Positions 9,223 to 16,241 of a stretch of 45,497 nt of DNA are shown here, piece after piece. Source of the stretch: an uncultured Lachnospiraceae bacterium (GTDB lineage Bacteria; Bacillota; Clostridia; Lachnospirales; Lachnospiraceae); NCBI GenBank assembly GCA_937965795.1, contig CALCMD010000033.1:1-45497 (forward strand). The letters are read 5' to 3'. The notes below the pieces were generated by a model. That model was given only the letters and a program-made list of their open reading frames with translations. It made no database searches and had not been told where the DNA came from. Every line of letters begins with the position of its first letter. Position 1 is the stretch's first letter. Position numbers and translations under genes: made by a program.

Positions 9223-9261
9223 AAAAAATCTCCTATGCCTCATTCTAACATAGGAGATTTT
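9223..9261 (-). terminator. 13-bp hairpin terminator between comEB-like gene and moxR
   Basis: AAAATCTCCTATG (9225-9237) pairs perfectly with CATAGGAGATTTT (9249-9261) across an 11-base loop. A T-run follows on the minus strand. It ends the dCMP deaminase operon and nearly abuts the moxR ribosome site. Confidence 0.85.
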
Positions 9262-9281
9262 CGGATACTACTTAATTTTTT

Positions 9282-9767
9282 CTAAACCAGCAGCTCGATC
9301 TTCCGATCCGTATGCCGGTACTGATAAAACTGTACGCCCGCCGCCTGCATCATCCTTTTCGATGCGCGGGTGCTGGCCGTATCTGCATATTTATCACAAT
9401 CATATACCACCGTCCGTATCCCTGCCTGGATAATTGCTTTCGCACACTCATTACATGGAAACAGCGTCACATACAGCTTCGCCCCCTCCAGGCTTCCTCC
9501 CCGGTAATTCAGAATCGCATTTAATTCGCTGTGCGCCGCATAAAAATACTTCTGGTCAAATGCGTCCCCTTCTTTTCCCCACGGAAACTCATCGTCAGAA
9601 CACCCGACCGGAAACCCATTGTACCCCATCGACAAAATTTTGTTATCCTGACTGACAATGCACGCGCCGACCTGTGTGTTCGGATCTTTCGACCGCATAG
9701 CGGAAAGCATCGCCACGCCCATAAAATATTCATCCCACGAGATATAATCCTGCCGTTTTCCTCCCAT
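9282..9767 (-). CDS. dCMP deaminase family protein (ComEB-like)
   Basis: A 161-residue zinc deaminase of the dCMP/cytidine deaminase family, probably converting dCMP to dUMP for thymidylate synthesis. Zinc and catalytic residues are visible: H79-S-E81 and P104-C105-x-x-C108. In B. subtilis the homologue is ComEB. I chose the ATG at 9767, preceded by GAGAGG. A GTG at 9785 overlapping the previous stop is possible and would add six residues. It is the last gene of the sua5 operon and ends just before a strong terminator. Confidence 0.9.
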   Translation of the reverse strand: MGGKRQDYISWDEYFMGVAMLSAMRSKDPNTQVGACIVSQDNKILSMGYNGFPVGCSDDEFPWGKEGDAFDQKYFYAAHSELNAILNYRGGSLEGAKLYVTLFPCNECAKAIIQAGIRTVVYDCDKYADTASTRASKRMMQAAGVQFYQYRHTDRKIELLV

Positions 9768-9781
9768 ACAAAATCCTCTCC

Positions 9782-10246
9782 TCACGTATTCAAAAGTTCC
9801 TGTTCATTTAAAATCACTACAAGCTTCGAAATCATCCTCTCCAGAGTTTCATAGCACTCTCCGTAATCTGCCAGCGTGCCGCCCAGGGGTTTTCTGATCT
9901 CTTCATTGCTTCCGATATACTCCGAGAGCAGATACACATTTTCCACATGAATATGCTCCTCACAGATTTTCTGCTTTAAATCCGTATCCATCACCAGAAT
10001 CAATGTCCGCTCCCCAAAATCCTCCTCCGAAAGCACAGTCGCCGCATGTGTTTTCATGGTAATCCCATGACTGACCGCCACCGCCTCCGCCTTCTGGTTT
10101 ACCGGTTCCGGAAACAGCACGACCCTGCCCCTCGACTCAATCTCCAGATCCTCCAGCAGAAACTTTGATTTCATAATAAACTTCGCCATAGGGCCAAGAC
10201 AGGTATCACTATTGCTCACAAAAATCAGTTTATCATACCGTTTCAT
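9782..10246 (-). CDS. Degenerate low-molecular-weight phosphatase (YwlE-like pseudoenzyme)
   Basis: A 154-residue protein with the fold of low-molecular-weight protein tyrosine/arginine phosphatases. The P-loop, normally V-C-x-x-x-x-C-R-S-P, reads VSNSDTCLGP here, so the nucleophile Cys is Ser11 and the Arg is Leu17. The later DP general-acid motif reads KPLGGTLADY, so the Asp is Lys. All three catalytic positions are lost, yet the frame is intact and the rest of the fold is well kept. The position next to a Sua5/YwlC gene mirrors the B. subtilis ywlC-ywlE region, where YwlE is a protein-arginine phosphatase. I infer a non-catalytic, perhaps phospho-residue-binding, role. The start at 10246 is 12 bases after the sua5 stop. 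Confidence 0.8.
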   Translation of the reverse strand: MKRYDKLIFVSNSDTCLGPMAKFIMKSKFLLEDLEIESRGRVVLFPEPVNQKAEAVAVSHGITMKTHAATVLSEEDFGERTLILVMDTDLKQKICEEHIHVENVYLLSEYIGSNEEIRKPLGGTLADYGECYETLERMISKLVVILNEQELLNT

Positions 10247-10258
10247 AAACTACGCTCC

Positions 10259-11305
10259 TTATACCTCCCATATCTGATGGCCTGCCGCTTTGATCAGGCG
10301 ATTCATAATCGCCTGTCCCATCTTCGGTGTTTCAAACGCCTCAGAATAAATCTCCGTTACTGCCAGCTCGTCAAATTCCCTTAAGATTCCATACAAATGC
10401 TGCGAGATTGTCAGCTCATCATAAATACTGCCGATGGATTTGACAATTCCGCCATGATAACGTGCCGCTGTCTCATCCGAAGCAAGGATACCGATTTTCT
10501 TTCCCTGCTTCTCTCCTTCTGCAATCTGCGCATTGATCTTATTCACAACCGCTTCCGGCTTTCCCTCAATAATGACCATGTCCGCTTTCGGTGCATAATG
10601 CTTATACTTCATTCCCGGCGCTTTCGGACGGATTTTTTCATCCTCCGCCAAAAGTCCTTTATCCATTTCCACAGAACCAATCACTTCCTGAAGCATTTCC
10701 TGATTGATATATCCCGGCCGGAGGATCACGGGAGTTTCCCCGCTTAAATCCACGATTGTCGATTCCAGTCCGATCTTCACGCTTCCCCCGTCGATGATCA
10801 TATCGATCCTTCCGCTTAAATCCTCCGCTACATGAGCCGCAGTGGTAGGGCTTGGCCTGCCGGAAGTATTCGCGCTGGGCGCTGCGATATACCCGCCGCC
10901 GCATAAGATCACTTCTCTGGCAATTTTATGATCCGGCATCCGCACCGCTACCGTGTCCAGACCTCCCGTCGTTCCGTAAGGAACGATTTCTTTCTTCTGA
11001 AAAATCATCGTTAAAGGCCCCGGCCAGAAGGCTTCCGCCAGGCGCAGCGCCTGCCGGGGCACCCTTTCTGCAATTTTCTCCAGATCTTCTATCCTTGCAA
11101 TATGTATAATCAGGGGATTGTCCGACGGCCTTCCCTTTGCCGCATAAATCTTCGCAGCCGCTTCCTCATCCAGTGCATTCGCGCCCAGACCATATACGGT
11201 TTCCGTTGGAAACGCCACCAGCCCTCCATTTTTTAAAATCTCACCGGCCAGGCGGATTCCCTCCGGCGAAATCTTCTCTGTCATATCTTCTATGATCGTT
11301 TTCAT
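10259..11305 (-). CDS. Threonylcarbamoyl-AMP synthase (Sua5/YwlC type)
   Basis: A 348-residue two-domain enzyme: an N-terminal YrdC/Sua5 domain (about 10-200) and a C-terminal Sua5 domain (about 225-345). It makes threonylcarbamoyl-AMP from threonine, bicarbonate and ATP for the universal t6A37 modification of ANN-decoding tRNAs. The AFPTETVYGLGANA and PSANTSGRPSPT segments are characteristic. The ATG at 11305 is chosen because AAGAGG lies 7-8 bases upstream; a GTG two codons earlier is too close to it. It heads an operon with the pseudo-phosphatase and the dCMP deaminase. Confidence 0.94.
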   Translation of the reverse strand: MKTIIEDMTEKISPEGIRLAGEILKNGGLVAFPTETVYGLGANALDEEAAAKIYAAKGRPSDNPLIIHIARIEDLEKIAERVPRQALRLAEAFWPGPLTMIFQKKEIVPYGTTGGLDTVAVRMPDHKIAREVILCGGGYIAAPSANTSGRPSPTTAAHVAEDLSGRIDMIIDGGSVKIGLESTIVDLSGETPVILRPGYINQEMLQEVIGSVEMDKGLLAEDEKIRPKAPGMKYKHYAPKADMVIIEGKPEAVVNKINAQIAEGEKQGKKIGILASDETAARYHGGIVKSIGSIYDELTISQHLYGILREFDELAVTEIYSEAFETPKMGQAIMNRLIKAAGHQIWEV

Positions 11306-11349
11306 AAACACGCCTCTTTATTCTGGTAAAGTTATCTTTTCTGCCCCTG

Positions 11350-11378
11350 ATTATAACACCCTCCTGCAAAAAGGACAA
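11350..11378 (-). promoter_or_regulatory. Promoter of the sua5 operon
   Basis: On the minus strand, a perfect -10 TATAAT (11350-11355) with an extended TGn element has a -35 TTGTCC (11373-11378) at 17-base spacing. Confidence 0.75.
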
Positions 11379-11383
11379 TCTTT

Positions 11384-12946
11384 CTATTGACAGTAGAACG
11401 GATTGTTATCTGCCTTTGCCTCGGTGTTATCAATCCGCTGGACATATTCAAGCATTCTGCGGTATCCCTTCTCTTCATCCGGGCCAAACTGAACATCCGT
11501 CGGGAAAATCGCAATATACTTCTTATCATTGCTCAACCCGGCAATCGTATAATCCGGAAGATCCGCATAGCTGTTATCCTCCCAGTCATAAGCCTGAATG
11601 GTTACGAGATCTCCTCCGTTCCCGGCATTATAAGAAGGTTCATAATAAATCTGAACCGTCGTATTGTTCAATACACGGTAATTCCAGTCTCCGTCAGCCG
11701 GAAGATAAAGGGTAAAATATCTGGATTCCAGCCTCGCCTGCCCTTCGCTGTTAAAGATTCCGATATCCTCTGCAATATTATAACTTCCGCTGGTATCCGG
11801 AATATCGGTAACCGGCTCCTCCTTCGTTTGGGATTTAGCCTGTTCTCCTTTGACCGCCATTTTTTTATCTATCTTATTCGACTCTCCGGTCTCCAGGTTC
11901 ATCCAGAACAACGTATCTGCAAGCACGTAGCACAGTACGTCATTCTCCAGGTATCCCTGGCGGTAATCCGGAAGAGAATACTGCGTTCCCGTCGGAATTT
12001 CTTTTCCCGAATTCTTATCATACCGGAATGTCTCATAATGCTCCGAATCATAATAAACAGCCTCCTCTGTCACCCACACAGGATCATACTGCGAAAGCGT
12101 ATTTTCAAAGTAAATCTTTCTTATGGCGTCCGCCTGTGTATCATACTCATAGATATAATCATCGGCTTCCCCTGTGGTGATGTACGCCTTATCCTGATAA
12201 AAGACGAGATCGCCGCTGCTATTTAATTCATAGAGCGTCTTTCGCTCCGTCCCGTCGAAAGACACACAGATCAGATCGCCATCCGTATCCAGACAGTAAA
12301 TGCCCTCTGTAGTGACCTGAAACTCTTCCACTTCCTTTTCCAGCTTTTCTTCCTCTCCGCCCTGTTTGGACACTCTGTACAGGCTTCTCCCATAAGTAAA
12401 GTAAATATAGTCATTATAAATCTGGAAAGAAGAATTGCTTAACTTATGGTCATTAATAACGGAAGCATTACTCTGTTCCCGCTCGTGCTCCTCCAGCGGG
12501 AGCCCTATAATCCCCAGATCCGTCGCCATGTATATCGTACTATCCTCTAAAGCCAGGCTGTAAATCTCCGCTGATAAACTTCCTTCCGATATGAAATCAT
12601 ACAGCTTTCCCTGTCCGTCCAGAAGCGCGCTGCAAAGATGTCCCTCACAGCCCCAGAATACCACTCCTTTACAGACAATAATTTCTGAAGCATCAATAAC
12701 TCCCTCTTTGTAATCCTTTCTGGCATTCACAGAAACCTCTTCCGATACCCGCTCGGTTTCCGAATCCATTCCTGAATCTGTTTCCGAATCCGTTTCCGAA
12801 TCCGTTTCCGAATCTGTTCCCGAATCTGTTTCTAAAAACTCTTCCGGCCGTTTCTCACGAACCTTTTCCGCCAGATCTGTTTTCCCACAAGCCGCCAGAC
12901 TGACGAAAAGAAACACCACTAACAAACTGCTCATCCACTTTTTCAT
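11384..12946 (-). CDS. Lipoprotein with Asp/Ser/Glu/Thr repeat and DUF5050-like propeller
   Basis: A 520-residue exported lipoprotein. The signal peptide ends in a lipobox (LAAC, Cys at about 20). A low-complexity stalk of repeated TDSE units follows (about 40-65). The body contains repeated beta-strand blades (patterns like 'IYCLDTDGDLICVSFDG' and 'YITTGEADDYIYEYD') that resemble the DUF5050 beta-propeller family. The C-terminal ~110 residues form a separate domain I do not recognise. The ATG at 12946 is preferred because GGAGGG lies at proper distance; the ATG two codons upstream touches it. It has its own promoter at 12997-13025. Function unknown; a surface binding protein is plausible. 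Confidence 0.8.
   Translation of the reverse strand: MKKWMSSLLVVFLFVSLAACGKTDLAEKVREKRPEEFLETDSGTDSETDSETDSETDSGMDSETERVSEEVSVNARKDYKEGVIDASEIIVCKGVVFWGCEGHLCSALLDGQGKLYDFISEGSLSAEIYSLALEDSTIYMATDLGIIGLPLEEHEREQSNASVINDHKLSNSSFQIYNDYIYFTYGRSLYRVSKQGGEEEKLEKEVEEFQVTTEGIYCLDTDGDLICVSFDGTERKTLYELNSSGDLVFYQDKAYITTGEADDYIYEYDTQADAIRKIYFENTLSQYDPVWVTEEAVYYDSEHYETFRYDKNSGKEIPTGTQYSLPDYRQGYLENDVLCYVLADTLFWMNLETGESNKIDKKMAVKGEQAKSQTKEEPVTDIPDTSGSYNIAEDIGIFNSEGQARLESRYFTLYLPADGDWNYRVLNNTTVQIYYEPSYNAGNGGDLVTIQAYDWEDNSYADLPDYTIAGLSNDKKYIAIFPTDVQFGPDEEKGYRRMLEYVQRIDNTEAKADNNPFYCQ
12757..12828 (-). repeat. 12-bp tandem repeat, six units, in the lipoprotein gene
   Basis: Six near-identical 12-base units (type TTTCCGAATCCG on the plus strand) run from 12757 to 12828. 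Each encodes a four-residue TDSE unit. Since 12 is a multiple of 3, unit gain or loss would keep the frame and change stalk length. Confidence 0.9.
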
Positions 12947-12996
12947 TTGCATCCCTCCTGATAAATAAATTCTCTTCCTTTTTACTGCTTACCTCC

Positions 12997-13025
12997 ATTA
13001 TACTGAATATTATCACTTTTTACAG
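12997..13025 (-). promoter_or_regulatory. Probable promoter of the lipoprotein gene
   Basis: A perfect -10 TATAAT (12997-13002) has a weak -35 CTGTAA (13020-13025) at 17-base spacing on the minus strand. Confidence 0.5.
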
Positions 13026-13033
13026 CTTATTTT

Positions 13034-13741
13034 TTAAATTTTTTCTTTAAAATTATCCTCCAGGTATTTCATAACCCCCTCACCCACGGCTTCCGCCACT
13101 TTCTGTTGATACGCTTCCGTTATCAGTTTGGAAGCCTCCTCCCGGTTGGAAAGAAAACCGCATTCTACGATAACCGTGGGACTTTTCGTTTTTTTCAAAA
13201 GATAGTACGTGTCGTTCGCCTTTGCCTCTCTGGGACGGTCTACTGCAAGGTATGTATTGAGCGTCTCTTGCAGGCACTTCGCCAATGCCTCTGCTTCTGC
13301 CGAATGCGTAAAATAAAACACCTGAGGGCCATGTACGGATTCCTCCGTATAGCTGTTCTGGTGGATACTGACGGTAAAGACAGGATTCGCCCCGTCGATT
13401 TTCTCACAGCGCTTCCGCATATCATCCTGCTTTTTATTTGAAACCCCTGCGTCGTAAAGACCGTTCTCATCCTCTCTTGTCATAACTACCCGAATCCCTT
13501 TTTCCTCCAGAAATTTCTGAAGTTTTTTTGAAATTGCCAGATTCACATCTTTTTCCAGTTCGCCCCCGATGCCTACCTTTCCGGGATCTTCTCCCCCGTG
13601 GCCTGCGTCGATCACCACTGTCCTTTCTGCCTTCTGAACCTGTGTAGAGCTTACCTCGATAGCGCCTCCCCTGGCCAATAGATATGCCGCCAGCAGCAGC
13701 ATAAGCCCCATAATCGTTTCCATTTTTACCCTGTCCCGCAT
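13034..13741 (-). CDS. cwlD: N-acetylmuramoyl-L-alanine amidase CwlD (spore cortex)
   Basis: A 235-residue Amidase_3 enzyme with an N-terminal membrane anchor (about 8-23). In B. subtilis, CwlD works with PdaA to make the muramic delta-lactam of spore cortex. Zinc-site residues are visible: H48 (DAGHGG), E63 (ELEKDVNL) and H127 (SIHQNS), with the catalytic Glu in VECGFLSN. Length and the single-domain layout match CwlD rather than vegetative amidases. The ribosome site AGGAGAG precedes the ATG at 13741. Together with spmA and spmB in this window it points to a sporulation programme. Confidence 0.9.
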   Translation of the reverse strand: MRDRVKMETIMGLMLLLAAYLLARGGAIEVSSTQVQKAERTVVIDAGHGGEDPGKVGIGGELEKDVNLAISKKLQKFLEEKGIRVVMTREDENGLYDAGVSNKKQDDMRKRCEKIDGANPVFTVSIHQNSYTEESVHGPQVFYFTHSAEAEALAKCLQETLNTYLAVDRPREAKANDTYYLLKKTKSPTVIVECGFLSNREEASKLITEAYQQKVAEAVGEGVMKYLEDNFKEKI

Positions 13742-13780
13742 AATTTCTCTCCTAAAACCTGTTATCCAAGTATATGCGGA

Positions 13781-13819
13781 AAAAACTGCCGCAAAACCTT
13801 TTTTGTTTTGCGGCAGTTT
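13781..13819 (-). terminator. 15-bp hairpin terminator after the GH18 gene
   Basis: AAACTGCCGCAAAAC (13783-13797) pairs perfectly with GTTTTGCGGCAGTTT (13805-13819) across a 7-base loop. A T-run follows on the minus strand. Confidence 0.9.
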
Positions 13820-13837
13820 GATAAAGAAGTATACACA

Positions 13838-15523
13838 TTAGCTTATGTACTTATAGAGGACATCCCAAACCGATGACCGTTCAAATCCCAGCTTCCAGGC
13901 AGCGATTCCGCCAAGACCGTATTCTTTGACAAGCTTCGCCTTTTCCTCCAGCGACTTTTCGTTTTCGATCCATATCTGATACTTGCTTCCATCCTCTGCC
14001 TCCAGTTCTGCATAGTCCTGGGACGTTTCCTCGCTCCAGTTAGCGGTGACGCCATTATCCGTCAGCCACTGCTCCGACCGGTTCATGCCCATAGCCTCAC
14101 TGGTAATGTTTCCGGACGCATCCGTATTCCACAGCCTGCTGTAGAACGGAACCCCGCTGATGATCTTCTGCGCCGGCACTTCCTTTAAAGTTTCTTCGAT
14201 TCCATTCCTTTCAAAAGACAGGGATGCGACTGTTCCGACTTCCGAGCCCACATAATGTTCATCATACCCCATGACGATGACATAATCTGCCACAATCCCC
14301 TGCTCTTTCCTGTTGTAATGCACATTGTAAGGCATCGGTACGGGATTATCCACGGACAGGACAATCCCATTTTTCCGGCATTTCACGGAAATTTCCCGGA
14401 TAAACTGAATATAGCCGTCTCCCGCATCTTCCGGAATTGCCTCAAAATCAATATTAATACCTTCCAGATTATACTGTACCGCCGCGGCAATTAACTGATT
14501 GGACAGCTTTTCTCTTGACGCGCTGGACGCCAGCACCTTTTTCGTATCGACCGACTCATTAAAATTGTCCACCAGCGCCCAGACTTCCAGTCCCTGTGCA
14601 TGCGCATTCGTTACATAGTCCTCGCTCGCCAGAGAAGAAATTTCACCGTCATTGCTGACGATGGAAAACCAGGTAGGTGAAATGACATTGACTCCTTTCA
14701 TATCCGCAATGTCATAAAGCAGACTGTAGTTCGAATCCATATTCGTGATCTGATGCCATACCAGATGAATCTTGTGATCACGCTGAATGCTGGTGTAGAC
14801 CGGTTCCTCAAATTCCCGGCTCGTCACTTCCACGTAAGGCGCGTTCAGCTTTTTATTCCTTACATATCCAATGTATCCTTCCTGCGTCCGCACTTTCGAC
14901 CACTCATCCATCTGCTCCAGCACCATCAGCTTTGTTCCCTTTTCCGCCACCGTGAGGATTTCGCTTTTGATTCCGCCCTGATACCGGACATTTTCTTCTT
15001 TTTTTACATCCGCATAGCTGGTTTCTCCCCACTTATACGTGATGACAAGACGATTGGGATTCTCATACAGCGCAAAATCCATATTCGTGTACTGCTGGAC
15101 AAATTCTGCTGCAATATATGCCTTTGTTCCATCGACTTTCACGATGGTATATCCCGTATTCTGCGTATTTTCGGACAGTATATAGCTGCTTGCGCCCGCT
15201 GAAATATCAATAATGTCTGTCGGCGTGGTATAGACCATCAGATTGGCGTCCGCATCCCAGTAAAACCTGTCGTTGAGATATTCTTTTACTGCCTGATAAT
15301 CCAGATACGGCGTCCCGTTATCCAAGATTCCTTTATCATCAATCAGCTCATCCTGCATGACAATCGCCAGTTCCTTCCCGTCTGACACACCGAAATATTC
15401 CTGTGATGACATTACTTCATCGGAAGGCGTATAGTGTTCCACGACCCTGCCTACGATCCCGATTACTGCAACGATAACGATTAAAACAACCGCTGCCAGC
15501 ACCGGCACTGCCTTTTTCTTCAT
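13838..15523 (-). CDS. Exported GH18-family hydrolase with SH3 domain
   Basis: A 561-residue protein with one N-terminal membrane segment or signal anchor (about 6-26). A domain resembling the copper-amine-oxidase N-terminal stalk follows (about 45-165), then an SH3-like domain (about 180-235) and a GH18 barrel (about 250-561). The active-site strand reads EGINIDFE, keeping D359 and E361; the Asn two before D359 replaces the usual Asp, as in my recollection of spore-type GH18 proteins such as YaaH/SleL. A peptidoglycan or cortex N-acetylglucosaminidase role is inferred from that similarity and the neighbouring cwlD. The ribosome site GGAGG precedes the ATG at 15523. It has its own promoter and terminator. 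Confidence 0.85.
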   Translation of the reverse strand: MKKKAVPVLAAVVLIVIVAVIGIVGRVVEHYTPSDEVMSSQEYFGVSDGKELAIVMQDELIDDKGILDNGTPYLDYQAVKEYLNDRFYWDADANLMVYTTPTDIIDISAGASSYILSENTQNTGYTIVKVDGTKAYIAAEFVQQYTNMDFALYENPNRLVITYKWGETSYADVKKEENVRYQGGIKSEILTVAEKGTKLMVLEQMDEWSKVRTQEGYIGYVRNKKLNAPYVEVTSREFEEPVYTSIQRDHKIHLVWHQITNMDSNYSLLYDIADMKGVNVISPTWFSIVSNDGEISSLASEDYVTNAHAQGLEVWALVDNFNESVDTKKVLASSASREKLSNQLIAAAVQYNLEGINIDFEAIPEDAGDGYIQFIREISVKCRKNGIVLSVDNPVPMPYNVHYNRKEQGIVADYVIVMGYDEHYVGSEVGTVASLSFERNGIEETLKEVPAQKIISGVPFYSRLWNTDASGNITSEAMGMNRSEQWLTDNGVTANWSEETSQDYAELEAEDGSKYQIWIENEKSLEEKAKLVKEYGLGGIAAWKLGFERSSVWDVLYKYIS

Positions 15524-15564
15524 TTCTTATACCTCCAACCCTTATGATCTGCTACAATACCCTG

Positions 15565-15573
15565 ATTATAACA
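15565..15573 (-). promoter_or_regulatory. Extended -10 promoter of the GH18 gene
   Basis: TGTTATAAT on the minus strand forms an extended -10 about 42 bases before the start codon. No good SigA -35 is visible; a GTCATATT sequence upstream resembles a SigE -35. Confidence 0.55.
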
Positions 15574-15662
15574 TACTTTCCGAGGTAATATGACTTATTT
15601 CGACATTTTTTTCTGCCTGTTTCTGGATGACTGCAAAGGGGATCTGCCTGTCCGGAAACTTT

Positions 15663-15941
15663 CTATTTTATGTCTTTTACAAAATCAAATCCAATTCCCC
15701 ATATCTCATCAGAATCGTTACTGATATAATCCCGCATATAGCATCGGTCCTCCCGAAAGGTACAGGTTCTCGAAATCTCCTCCGGGCTGCTGGGATGCCC
15801 GTTTAAGAGAAGTCTGATGCCAGCCTTCTGGTATTGACGCAGCTCTCTACACAATCGCTGTTCTTTGGACTTACTATTCTTTTTTATTTTGATGCCACAT
15901 CCTTTCCTGCGCTTCCCCAGTGTCTCCTTGTCTGCCGCCAT
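15663..15941 (-). CDS. Small basic protein of unknown function (92 aa)
   Basis: A 92-residue protein with a Lys/Arg-rich first half and an acidic second half containing three cysteines. No signal peptide or membrane segment. The ribosome site before the ATG at 15941 is poor, and a later start is possible. I do not recognise the family. It lies alone between the GH18 gene and the first GH20 gene. The coding call rests on the open frame and a plausible globular composition only. Confidence 0.45.
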   Translation of the reverse strand: MAADKETLGKRRKGCGIKIKKNSKSKEQRLCRELRQYQKAGIRLLLNGHPSSPEEISRTCTFREDRCYMRDYISNDSDEIWGIGFDFVKDIK

Positions 15942-16186
15942 TTTGCCGCATAAAAATGTGATATATTACGCACTGGTTCTGTTTTTTATCTGATGGTCAG
16001 AGAAAACGAAATATTGCATTGTGTAAATTCAGGGTTGGGTGCAATGAAGCATTGCTTGAAACTCTTAGAAAATATTGCGAAGAACATCGCTTGAACTTAA
16101 TTTTTTAGGTTACTTATTCTGATTTCGTTTCCTCTTATCGTTTATTATATACAATAAGATATGCTTTTGCAAGCAGTTTTTTCCAC
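15942..16186. other. Gene-free stretch with small inverted repeats
   Basis: No gene found. It contains a perfect small hairpin GCAATG-AAG-CATTGC (near 16039-16057), followed by a second, weaker hairpin with similar flanks (GCGA...TCGC). These two look like diverged copies of one ~27-base element. A small RNA or a decayed repeat are both possible. Confidence 0.35.
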
Positions 16187-16224
16187 AAAAAAGGCTGTGA
16201 GGAACCAGTTTCCACATCAGCCTT
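16187..16224 (-). terminator. Terminator after the first GH20 gene
   Basis: AAGGCTG (16191-16197) pairs with CAGCCTT (16218-16224), and GTGAGG/CCACAT extends the stem imperfectly. A T-run follows on the minus strand. Confidence 0.75.
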
Positions 16225-16241
16225 TTCCTTCTTTTATCTAT

